From Balaenoptera acutorostrata (Eukaryota > Chordata > Mammalia > Artiodactyla > Balaenopteridae): a DNA stretch of 64,000 bases. Shown here piece after piece: positions 1 to 10,494 of this stretch; positions within the stretch are counted from its first letter, which is position 1; each line of letters begins with the position of its first letter. The notes under the pieces are model-generated. The model saw only the letters and a program-made list of their open reading frames with translations, made no database searches and was not told the DNA's origin. The stretch covers positions 42,701,641-42,765,640 of the forward strand of contig NC_080074.1 in assembly GCF_949987535.1 (NCBI RefSeq), in the 5' to 3' direction. The translations under genes and the position numbers were made by a program.

Positions 1-396
1 CTTTCTATAAAATACTCTTAACAGCTCCAGTAACAGTTGCATCAGCAGAAAGATCCCTCTCAAAATTACAAATAAAAATTATTTTCAATCTTGCATTTGG
101 CAAGAGTGACTGACATCACTTTAAAATACATTGATGTAAAAGTATAAATTTTGGTGATCTAATAAATGAATTTGCAGAACACTAAGCCAGAAAAATTGTA
201 TGATCAATCAAGATATCACATTAATAAAGTATTATTTTAGTATGTAAAATTATGACACCAAAAATTATTTTTTGCAATTTATAATTTTATGTTGTTACTC
301 ATGTATCACTATCACCCCTATTATGTTTTATAAATAATAAAATCCTTTGAAAGAAAACTTTATATTTTGGTATCTTTAATGGCACTTACCCACCCA
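1..396. other. AT-rich intergenic DNA, nothing recognised
   Basis: No exon, conserved protein frame or clear repeat. Confidence 0.5.
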
Positions 397-523
397 TTTT
401 TTTTTTTGGCTGAGCCATGCGTCTTGTGGGATTTTATTGATAGTTCCCTGACCAGGGATCAAACCCCGGGCCCTTGGTAGTGAGAGCGCAGAGTCCTAAC
501 CGCTGGACCGCCAGGGAATTCCC
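397..523 (-). repeat. Short tRNA-derived SINE (CHR-related, head only)
   Basis: A T-run followed by the reverse complement of a tRNA-Glu-like head ending in GGAATTCCC; GATCAAACCCC corresponds to an altered B box. More diverged than the long SINEs here, so older. Confidence 0.75.
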
Positions 524-2024
524 ACTTCCCCTATTTTTTGAGCAAAGGGTCCCACATTTTCATTTTGCACTGGACTGCACAAATAATGCAGCTGGCCCGC
601 CCTGATAATAGTCATTTGAAGCTTCACCATTTGAACCTGAACATTAATTTGAAACAAAAGGAGATCCTTTCACTATGAAGAAAATTAAAAGTGTGGCATG
701 TAGACAGAGACTAGCATCTGGCAGTGGTCCTTTCTGATTATCTTTTCCATAGGAGAAGATGACTAACTGATGAGAAAGAGGAAGGAAAGAAAGTCTTTTG
801 TTGAATATACATCTTATGAAGACAAACTCAACACCTTGAAGAAGAAACAGAACTGGTAGTTGAATTCAAGAACGCATGTGGAAAAATACATCAGTCCCTA
901 ACTATGAACACATTGTTATATTGACAAAACTAGAGTTAAATTCATAAAACAAAACAAAATCAGATGAAATGGCATACTTGAGAGTTAAATTAAATATCAA
1001 CATAAACCAAGAGGCAGAATATATATTATAGTAATGAGGACTCTGATGAGAGAGTAGTCAATGTTTTAAATCAAAAAGGAGCGCCTAAGTCCTAATATTC
1101 AAGGAAATTTTCCATATGGCTCAAGATGGAAAGGAGCTGGTAGCTGGCACAGAAGGAAGAATACAGACTGTTATTTTCCTCAAATATTAAAATGCTAGCT
1201 GGTTGGCCATAATCATCACTCTTTTGTTATGTCAACATGCAGAAAGTTGGTTGATAGGCAAAGTGGGACTTTGTTAGGGTTCTTGGTCTGCCACTAATTA
1301 TCTACATGACACAGGGCAAATGTAGCCTCTCTTTTTCCTAATCTGAAAACTGGAGGAATTGTAGATAAGATAATCTTCCCACTCATAGGATTATAGAGAT
1401 CACATATGTGAAAGTGCTTTTGAAAAATAAAAAGTAGTAGTCAAAGCCTTAAATTACACATTCCAGCAGTTAGAAGAGCTGTTTTATGTCAAAAAACAAA
1501 CAAAAAAAAACCCCAATGGTTTTCCTGTGATTTAAGAAAGACTGTAATTTCAGTGAAGTGATCATCAGTAGTAAGTATTATCTCCTTAAGCATTCCTGAA
1601 AAAGTATCTATCAAATGGTGAATAGCAAAAATACCAATAATTACTGAGTTGTCCTCCTCAAATCTCTCCTAAACTGAACACGGTCATGATAAACAGCTAA
1701 CATAGAAGTAGCTGACCAATGGAAAACTGCAGTGGTAAACAAACTCTGGATTAGAGTCCAAAATAAATACCAAATCTTTTAAAAATAGCTGCATGATTTC
1801 GTAAACACTAAAATACAAACACACAAAACTCTTCAAGTTATTTGGGAAAATTGTGATAAACATGATAAAAATATCCTGAATTTTAAAATCAGACATGAAC
1901 TTTCCCAAGTTCTCTCTTCAGTCTTTAGCAAAGTTTCCCTCTAGAGAATCTATAGAATCTAAATGGAACTGTGGAAACTGTTTCTGCGACACAGTTATGT
2001 AGCCTCGTATATATTTCTATATCT
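524..2024. other. Intergenic, nothing recognised
   Basis: AT-rich unique-looking DNA; no gene or clear repeat. Confidence 0.45.
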
Positions 2025-2140
2025 TCAAAGGTTCAGTTTAACCATTTGTAAAATAGGATAATAATTTCTCCTCTGCACACTGCATGGTGCTTTAAAAGGG
2101 CCAAATGTGAAAATGTCTTGAAAATGATGAGGATGTTTAC
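2025..2140 (+). repeat. MIR fragment
   Basis: Matches the MIR segment 'cagttt..catttgtaaaatagggataataat' and the bases after it. A similar fragment lies at 4455. Confidence 0.55.
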
Positions 2141-2404
2141 AGGGAGACGTATTTCTACCAGTTTTCACTATGATCCAAGGCTCTGGAATTTTATCTGGAA
2201 AAAGCCAGAGGTGGTGAGCAGGGGGGAATCTAAAGCATCCTTCATTTAAGGCCACAATCAATAATAAAAGGACAGAATCCTCTTTAGTGGACTTTGTTAG
2301 AAATGACGCAAAAAGGAACTAAAATTAATGAACTGGTAATCTCTAAGCAACCAACTCCTGGTTAGCAGGAATCTATCTCTAGCCAAAAATTAAGTGTTAT
2401 ATTG

Positions 2405-2555
2405 TACAGGGGAGGGAGGGATAAATTAGGAGTTTGGGATTAACAGAGACACACTATTATTTTATAAAATAGATGAACAACAAGGACCTACTGTATAGCA
2501 CAGGGAACTATATTCAAAATTTTGTTATAACCTATAATGGAAAAGAATCTGAAGA

Positions 2556-2598
<43 letters not shown>

Positions 2599-2696
2599 TA
2601 AAAAACTGAATCACTTTGCTATACACCTGAAACTAACAACATTGTAAGTCAACTATATTTCAATTTTAAAAATACTGTATATTTTAAAAATGAATA
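2405..2696 (+). mobile_element. 5'-truncated L1, 3' UTR only
   Basis: Carries the L1 tail motifs 'ggacctactgtatagcaca' and 'ctgaaactaacaacattgta'. Flanked by a 13-bp target-site duplication AAGTGTTATATTG (2392-2404 and 2697-2709). It contains a (TA)n tract. Confidence 0.85.
2557..2600. repeat. (TA)n microsatellite inside the L1 tail
   Basis: About 17 TA units followed by CACATATATA. Confidence 0.9.
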
Positions 2697-3444
2697 AAGT
2701 GTTATATTGCATACATGAAACAGATTTATAGCAAATATATTGGAATATATTTATTCAAATAAAATGTTTTCTCCCTCAAAATAGCCACACTTAATTTTTT
2801 TCAAAACAGACAACTCCCCTTTTCCCCAGTTCAAAACATTTTTAGATTTGTTTCTCATTTTATTTGTAAACCCAAATGGTATTATCCAGAATTGGCACCC
2901 CCCCCCCTCAAGAGTTTTGGTTCCTGCCAAAAACCAAATGTGTCATTAAAGACTGACATTTTCCTATCATTGGGATTATTCAAAAGCAAGGGCCATAGGT
3001 CTTCAATCACAGGTTATCACAAAAGTCAGTTTTCAAACTGCTTTAGCAAAGGCAGCTTCAGTGTTAATACTTGTATAACTTTACCTATAGTTGTACAGGT
3101 AACCTCCTTGAAAGGACTGAGCGAGTTCTGGTTTTGTTCTATTGTTAATCGGTCATGTTACATCATAGTAACACTTCATGCATTTGCATCTGTGTGTTCA
3201 AGTGTGCAGATCTGTATCTGTATGCTTGTGTCTGTCAATCACAGCAGGCATTCTTTACTATCATTGAGACTGCTGACTTTTTACCTGGAGCAGTTCATAA
3301 AAATTTGACCCTCTAACCAATGCTTTATTAGAGTGAAAAACTAGTTTGACATACTGGTAATTACTCTTTATCTCATTGCCCTGTTTTCATTTTCATCATA
3401 CCACTGATTACTTAACTCAAATTAACCTTATTTGTTTCTCAAAT

Positions 3445-3560
3445 TATGTTATTTGTTGCTTTTTCTCCCTGTTAGACTCTAAGCCCCACTTGAGTAGGGT
3501 CTTCTGGGTCCTGTTCAGCTCCAAAGCCTGGAACGTAATAGTTGTTAATAAATATTTTGG
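3445..3560 (+). repeat. L2 3'-end fragment
   Basis: The order 'gactctaagccccacttgag ... gcctggaacgtaatag ... aataaatatt' is typical of the L2 tail. Confidence 0.55.
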
Positions 3561-3984
3561 GAGGGAGGGTTCCCAGGTCTGGGCTGAGATTTTATTCACT
3601 TCTCTGTGAAGGGCCTTGGCTGGTGGTTCAGTCTACATAATCAAAAACAGGTGAGGGAGCCAAGGATCTTGTAGCTGCTCTTTCCTACCCAACCCCCTCC
3701 ATCCCCACCTGATCATCTATGTCAGTTCCTACATGACTCACATCTGCATTCTTTGATAAATGTTCTCAATCTTAAAGTACTTTGCAAATACAACTTTAAG
3801 CCAAAGATTCCAGCCATTGTCATTGCCCTTTCTGCATAGAAATTATGGAGCTGCCAAGGAAACCCAAAGTTTTTGGTGTTTTATTTTGGGGCAGGTGCTA
3901 CACTATCAGCCTGGCTCTGGCTCTGGCTTTGGTTCTCTGGCTCCTGCAGTGGCTGTGCGTGTGTCTCTGTGTGTGTCTCTGTAA

Positions 3985-4115
3985 AGCTCCGTCTCTCTCT
4001 CTCTCCCCTCCCCCTCTGTCCGCCCCTCTGTCCCCCTCTCTTTCCCTGTCCCTGTCCCTCCCCTTCCCCCTTCCTCTTCCTCCTCTCCCCCTCCTCCTTT
4101 ACCCAAGAATCAGAG
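3985..4115. repeat. CT-rich low-complexity tract
   Basis: Almost pure pyrimidine of CTCT, CCCCT and TTCC units. Open frames here are artefacts. Confidence 0.85.
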
Positions 4116-4454
4116 CTCAAAACCCCCTTCACCAAGGTCAGGTGTCACCCACAAGGACAAGGTAGCCTGGCCCTCATATTCACCAAAGTCTGAAATGTAG
4201 ACATTAGACATTATCTCCAAGTGAGGTTATACTTATAGTCATCTTTGGGGGTGGGGGTCATGTCAAAAAAATAGTTTGTTAAATGTAAACATTTAAAATA
4301 AATGTGACCCTGTTTGGGCATTTCTCCATTTTTAAAGATATTGGGAGTCCCAAGAAACGGAACCGGCTTGGGCATTCTCAACCTCTAAAAAGGTCCTGAA
4401 TATCACGAAGAACTCTGGCCTCTAGTTATTTGACCCTGAATATATTTTGGAACA

Positions 4455-4580
4455 TTGGAGACCGAGTTTAACGATTTATAAAATGAGATAATAATCCCTA
4501 CTCCGCCCATTGCACCGTACTGTTAAAAGGACCAAATACAGAAATGCCTGCAAAGCTGTGAGGAGCTTCACAGTAGGGGG
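4455..4580 (+). repeat. MIR fragment
   Basis: Same MIR segment as at 2025, diverged: 'tttataaaatgagataataa' and following bases. Confidence 0.5.
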
Positions 4581-4589
4581 ACGTCGGAA

Positions 4590-5238
4590 CACGTGGGTGA
4601 GGATGTAGCACCTCCCCCAGCAGCTGTGGGATGTGGGTCGAGTCACCACCCCATGTAGTAAAAAAAATTGCACACCCAGCTCTGTTTTTATCCCCACCAG
4701 CTATCCAATTCCAGGATGTTAAAAATGAGAATTATTATCACCACTTCCTTTTCACCTTTGGCAGCTGCTGCTATGTTTACAACACAAGAGGCTAAAATAA
4801 ACTGGCCTTTTTGAATATCAATTTTATTACATGGAATTAAGGGTTTACCATTAACAAACCTCAGGTGGAGCTAAAAGGAAAATAGCAGTAGATTCACTGA
4901 GAAATTGCGTTTTTGCAAGTCAGCAGCTAATGAATTAAAAAAAAAAAAAAGATTCTTGATGTTTCTAGCCACTGTGGATCACAGGTGACTGAATCATCTC
5001 AACTCTCTTCGGAACTAGTCAGCTGTAGCCAGTGTGTATTATTACATGTAATTAAAAGCATCTGACACAAAGGAAATGAAAATTGGAAAGGGGAGGGTAA
5101 GGATGTCAGCGAGTGAACTTGGTCTACACATGCTTCGCAAATAAGCAACGAACAGAAAAGGAACGACTGCTTTGAGTTTGATAGATAACAACTAGAATAA
5201 AGCAAGAGACAAAAGTATTTATAAAAATGGAATTCTAA
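4590..5238. other. Intergenic, nothing recognised
   Basis: Contains an A14 run near 4937; no gene. Confidence 0.45.
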
Positions 5239-5253
5239 AATTCCTCCATTCTT

Positions 5254-5583
5254 TTTTTTTTTTTTTTTTTTTTTTAATTAATTAATTAATTTATTTTTGT
5301 CTGTATTGGGTCTTCGGTTCGTGCGAGGGCTTTCTCCAGTTGCGGCAAGCGGGGGCCACTCTTCATCGCGGTGCGGGGACCGCTCTTCATCGCGGTGCGC
5401 GGGCCTTTCTCCATCGCGGCCCCTCCCGTTGCGGGGCACAGGCTCCAGACGCGCAGGCTCAGCAATTGTGGCTCACGGGCCCAGCTGCTCCGTGGCATGT
5501 GGGATCTTCCCAGACCAGGGCTCGAACCCGTGTCCCCTGCATTAGCAGGCAGATTCTCAACCACTGCGCCACCAGGGAAGCCC
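5254..5583 (-). mobile_element. CHR-type SINE with internal 24-bp duplication
   Basis: A long T-run then the reverse complement of the tRNA-Glu SINE, with the head at the right end. The target-site duplication AATTCCTCCATTCTT is at 5239-5253 and 5584-5598. A 24-bp unit (CTCTTCATCGCGGTGCGG...) is repeated in tandem at 5359 and 5383. Confidence 0.93.
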
Positions 5584-5796
5584 AATTCCTCCATTCTTAT
5601 CAAAACCTCTTTTAAGTAAATTTCACCAGTTTCCCTCACATAGATATGAACTTGGTTTTCCTGGGTTCTCATCCCTTTGCTCACTCTTATGCCCTGTCGC
5701 TCAACATAGCATTTTAAACTTTTTTTGAGCAGACATTAAATTTTATATATATATGACACTTAAAAAGGCCTGATTTCTAGCTTCTCAAAAAATTGG

Positions 5797-6091
5797 GGGC
5801 TTTCCTGGTGGCGCAGTGGTTGAGAATCTGCCTGCCAATGCAGGGGACACGGGTTCAAGCCCTGGTCTGGGAAGATCCCACGTGCCGCGGAGCAATTAGG
5901 CCTGTGAGCCACAACTACTGAGCCTGCGCATCTGGAGCCTGTGCTCCGCAACAAGAGAGGCCGCGATAGTGAGAGGCCCGTGCACCGCGATGAAGAGTGG
6001 CCGCCGCTTGCCGCAACTAGAGAAAGCCCTTGCACAGAAACGAAGACCCAACACAGCCAAAAATAAAATAAAATCAATTAATCAATTAAAA
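5797..6091 (+). mobile_element. CHR-type SINE
   Basis: Starts GGGCTTTCCTGGTGGCGCAG and contains B box GGTTCAAGCCC. It ends in an AAATAAAATAAAATCAATTA tail. Short duplication AAAAATTGG at both ends (5788-5796 region and 6092-6100). Confidence 0.92.
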
Positions 6092-6129
6092 AAAAATTGG
6101 AAGAGCTGGCAACAATGGACACCCTATAT

Positions 6130-6330
6130 TCTTTCTGTTCTCTCTCGCCCTCCCTCTGATCTCCCTCCCATTTCCCCCACTTCTCCCTGTCCACCCCCCT
6201 TCTCTCCCTCCTTTTCTGGGGTGGGGGCATTCTCTCCCCCCCTTTGCTGTTCTCTCTCCCACTTTCTCTCCCCCTCTTCTCTCCCCCACTCCCTTGTTTT
6301 CTCTCCCTCTTTCCCACTCTCTCTTTAAAA
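6130..6330. repeat. CT-rich low-complexity tract
   Basis: Pyrimidine-rich 'tctctccc' repeats directly after a SINE. No gene. Confidence 0.8.
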
Positions 6331-6964
6331 ACCCAACTCCATTTTATTTATTTAGATCTCCTGCCTGGCCCAATGACACTTGAGTTTTCTACCCCAGACC
6401 ACAAGGCGAGTAGTGTCTTTGTTTGGATTTCCTTTATTTACACTACATTTTAAAAGGTTTTCCTGCTTCTGAGTTTTTGTCTTAATGTCAATATAATATG
6501 ACCACCTTAATAGTAAAAGACAAGAAAGACAGACAAACATGTCTCAGTGATATAAATAGAGAAGGTACAAATAGCAAAGGCATTAGAATTGTGAATGGAA
6601 AAAATGTATACTGAGAAAAAAATTAGGAAATTTCACCAACAAACTCAGAAGTCCAAAATCCATTAAAATTAATATGTAGTTAAGAGAACCTGATCTCATT
6701 AGGCTTCTAACCTTGAGGAACAAATTTTATAGTGATAGTGCATAATGAACTAGCTTTTAAAAAGACGTACTTGTGTAATTGAGTATTACAGGATGGGGCT
6801 ATCACTACCACAAATGATGTCCCTGGATGCAGATCAGGAGCTCCTAAACTCAGAATCACCTTGGAAGCTTAAAAAAAAAAAAAAAATACTGATGTCTGTC
6901 TAAATCCGCTATAAGAGTTTAGGATTTAATTGGTGTGCAGCGTGCCCTGGACACTGGGATTTTT
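6331..6964. other. Intergenic, nothing recognised
   Basis: Contains an A17 run near 6870. Confidence 0.45.
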
Positions 6965-6989
6965 AAAAGTTCTCCAGATAGGCGCCTTC

Positions 6990-6997
6990 AAGATGGC
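6990..6997 (+). promoter_or_regulatory. YY1-type site (AAGATGGC) at the L1 5' end
   Basis: A CAAGATGGC core within 20 bases of the L1 start, where YY1 is known to position transcription initiation in human L1. Function here is inferred. Confidence 0.5.
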
Positions 6998-8302
6998 AGA
7001 GGAGTAAGAAATGGAGATCACCTTCCTCCCCACAAATACATCAGAAATACATCTACATGTGGAACAACTCTTACAGAACACCTGCTGAACACTGGCAGAA
7101 GACCTCAGACTTCCCAAAAGGCAAGAAACTCCCCTCGTACCTGGGTAGGGCAAAAGAAAAAAGGAAAAATAGAGACAAAAGAATAAGGACAGAACCTGCA
7201 CCTCTGGGAGGGAGCTGTGAAGGAGGAAACGTTTCCACACACTAGGAAGCCCCTTCACTGGTGGAGGCGGGGGGTGGGGGGAAGCTTCGGAGCCACGAAG
7301 GAGAGCGCAGCCACAGGGGTGCAGAAGGCAAAGCGGAGAGATTCCCACACAGAGGATCGGTGCCAACCAGCACTCACCAGCCCGAGAGGCTTGCCTGCTC
7401 ACCCGCCGGGGCGGGAGGGGGCTGGGAACTGAGGCTCGGGCTTCAGATATCGGACCCCAGGGAGAGGACTGGGGCTGGCTGTGTGAAAACGGCCTGAAGG
7501 GGGCTACTGCGCCACAGCTAGCCAGGAGGGAGTCCGGGAAAAAGTCTAGAACTGCCTAAGAGGCAAGAGACCTTGTTTCGGGGTGCACAAGGAGAGGGGA
7601 TTCAGAGCACCACCTAAACAAGCTCCAGGGACAGGCGCCAGATGCAGCTATCAGCGCAGACACCAGAGACAGGCATGAGATGCTAAGGCTGCTGCTGCCG
7701 CCACCAAGAAGCCTGTGTGCGAGCACAGGTCACTATCCACACCTCCCCTCCCAGGAGCCTGTGCAGCCCACCACTGCCAGGGTCCCGTGATCCAGGGACA
7801 ACTTCCCTGGGAGAACACAAGGTGTGCCTCAGGCTGTTGCAGTGTCAAGCCAGCCTCTGCCGCAGCAGGCTCGCCCCGCATTCCGTACCCCTCCCTCCCC
7901 ATGGCTTGAGTGAGCCAGAGCACCGTAATCAGCCACTCCTTTAACCTCGTCCTGTCTGAGTGGGGAACAGACGCCCTCAGGCGACCTACATGCAGAGGCA
8001 GGGCCAAATCCAAAGCTGAAACCCAGGAGCTGTGCAAACAAAGAAGAGAAAGGGAAATTTCTCCCAGCAGCCTCAGGAGCACCAGATTAAATCTCCACAA
8101 TCAACTTGATGTAGCCTGCATCTGTGGAATACCTGAATAGACAACGAATCATCCCAAATTGAGGTGGTGGACTTGGAGAGCAACTATAGACTTGGGGTTT
8201 GCTTTCTGCATCTAATTTGTTTCTGGTTTTATGTTTATCTTAGTTTAGTATTTAGAGCTTATTATCATTGGTAGATTTGTTTATTGATTTGGTTGCTCTC
8301 TT

Positions 8303-8308
8303 CATATA

Positions 8309-8339
<31 letters not shown>

Positions 8340-8340
8340 G
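8303..8340. repeat. (AT)n tract in the L1 5' UTR
   Basis: Runs of ATATATAT with two interrupting G, followed by T- and TG-rich low complexity up to 8460. Confidence 0.85.
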
Positions 8341-8463
8341 TTTTTCCTTTTTCTCTTTTTGTGAGTGTGTGTGTGTATGTTTCTTTGTGTGATTTTGTCT
8401 GTACAGCTTTGCTTTTATCATTTATCCTAGGGTTCTTTCTTTTTTTTTTTTAGTATAGTTTTT

Positions 8464-8796
8464 TTTTTTAATTTATTTATTTAATTTATTTATTTTTGGA
8501 TGCGGTGGGTCTTCGTTGCTGCGCACAGGCTTTCTCTGGTTGTGGCGAGCGGGGGCTACTCTTCGTTGCGGTGTGCGGGCTTCTCATCGCGGTGGCTTCT
8601 CTTGTTGCGGAGCACGGGCTCTAGGCATGCGGGCTTCTGTAGTTGTGGCTCGTGGGCTCTAGAGTGCAGGGTCAGTATTTGTGGCGCACAGGCTTAGTTG
8701 CTCTGTGGCATGTGGGATCTTCCCAGACCAGGGCTCGAACCCGTGTCCCCTGCATTGGCAGGTGGATTCTTAACCACTGCGCCACCAGGGAAGCCC
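8464..8796 (-). mobile_element. CHR-type SINE inserted in the L1 5' UTR
   Basis: Reverse-complement SINE with the head ending at AAGCCC. The 14-bp duplication TTAGTATAGTTTTT at 8450-8463 and 8797-8810 proves insertion after the L1. It resembles the longer CHR-2-like form with two 'gtagttgtggctcgtgggctc' style units. Confidence 0.93.
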
Positions 8797-9471
8797 TTAG
8801 TATAGTTTTTAGTGCTTGTTATCATTGGTGGATTTGTTTTTTTGTTTGCTCTCTTCTTTCTTTCTGTCTTTCTATTACTTTTTATTTTCTTTTAATAATT
8901 TTTTTTTCTATTTTAATAACTTTATTTATTTACTTTTTCTTTCTTTCTTTTTTTTCCTCTCCCTTTTCTTCTGAGCCATGTGGCTGACAGGATCTTGGTG
9001 CTCTGGCCAGGTGTCAGACCTGAGCCTCTGAGGTGGGAGAGCCGAGCTCAGGACATTGGTCTACCAGAGACCTCTCAACCCCACGTAATACCAAATGACG
9101 AAAATTCTCCCTGAGATCTCCATCTCAACACCAAGACCCAGCTCCACTCAACGACCAGCAAGCTACAGTGCTGGACACCCTATGCCAAACAACTAGCAAG
9201 ACAGGAACACAACTCCACCCATTAGCAGAGAGGCTGCCTAAAATCATAAGGTCACAGACACCCCAAAACATACCACCGGACATGGTCCTGCCCACCGGAA
9301 AGACAAGATACAGCCTCATCCACCAGAACACAGGCACTAGTCCCCTCCACCAGGAAGCCTACACAACCCACTGAACCAACCTTAGCCACTGGGGACAGAC
9401 ACCAAAAACAACAGGAACCATGAACCTACAGGCTGCAAAAAGGAGACCCCAAACACAGTAAGTTAAGCAAA

Positions 9472-10377
9472 ATGAGAAGACAGAGAAATACACAGCAGAT
9501 GAAGGAGCAAGGTAAAAACCCACCAGACCAAACAAATGAAGAGGAAATAGGCAGTCTACATGAAAAAGAATTCAGAGTAATGATAGTAAAGATGATCCAA
9601 AATCTTGGAAATAGAATGGAGAAAATACAAGAAACATTTAACAAGGAACTACAAGAACTAAAGAGCAAACAAACAATGATGAACAACACAATAAATGAAA
9701 TTAAAAATTCTCTAGAAGGGATCAATAGCAGAATAACTGAGGCAGAAGAATGGATAAGTGACCTGGAAGATAAAATAGTAGAAATAACTACTGCAGAGCA
9801 GAATAAAGAAAAAAGAATGAAAAGAATTGAGGACAGTCTCAGAGACCTCTGGGACAACATTAAACGCACCAACATTCGAATTATAGGGGTCCCAGAACAA
9901 GAAGAGAAAAAAAAGGGACTGAGAAAATATTTGAAGAGATTATAGTTGAAAATTTCCCTAATATGGGAGAGGAAATAGTCAATCAAGTCCAGGAAGCACA
10001 GAGAGTCCCATACAGGATAAATCCAAGGAGAAACATGCCAAGACACAGATTAATCAAACTATCAAAAATTAAATACAAAGAAAAATATTAAAAGCAGCAA
10101 GGGAAAAGCAACAATTAACATACAAGGGAATCCCCATAAGGTTAACAGCTGATCTTTCAGCAGAAACTCTGCAAGCCAGAAGGGAGTGGCAGGACATATT
10201 TAAAGTGATGAAAGGGAAAAACTTTACCCTAGTAATCTTTACCCAAGATTACTCTACACAGCAAGGTTCTCATTCAGATTTGACGGAGAAATTAAAACCT
10301 TTACAAAGAAGCAAAAGTTAAGAGAATTCAGCACCACCAAACCAGCTTTACAACAAATGCTAAAGGAACTTCTCTAG
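9472..10377 (+). pseudogene. L1 ORF1 (RNA-binding chaperone), frameshifted
   Basis: L1 ORF1p is a trimeric RNA-binding chaperone. The first 157 codons are open from ATG 9472: a basic N-terminus then a long coiled coil rich in K, E, N and Q with heptad spacing. Near 9925-9945 a one-base shift brings an early TAG. The RRM and C-terminal parts continue in another frame; the stretch around 9946-10075 and the 'ttaacagctgatctttcagc' region near 10141 are recognisable. The expected stop is near 10375. A small local rearrangement near 10225-10250 also disturbs the C-terminal domain. Confidence 0.85.
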
Positions 10378-10494
10378 GCACGAAACATAAGAGAAGGAAA
10401 AGACCGACGATAACAAACCCAAAACAATTAAGAAAATGGTAATAGGAACATACCTACAGATAACATATAGATAACATACATATAGATATATGCT

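Noticed and set aside
3845..4193. Long overlapping frames in both strands rich in S, L and P, or R, E and G
   Set aside because: Products of the CT-rich low-complexity tract, with no codon bias or known domain.
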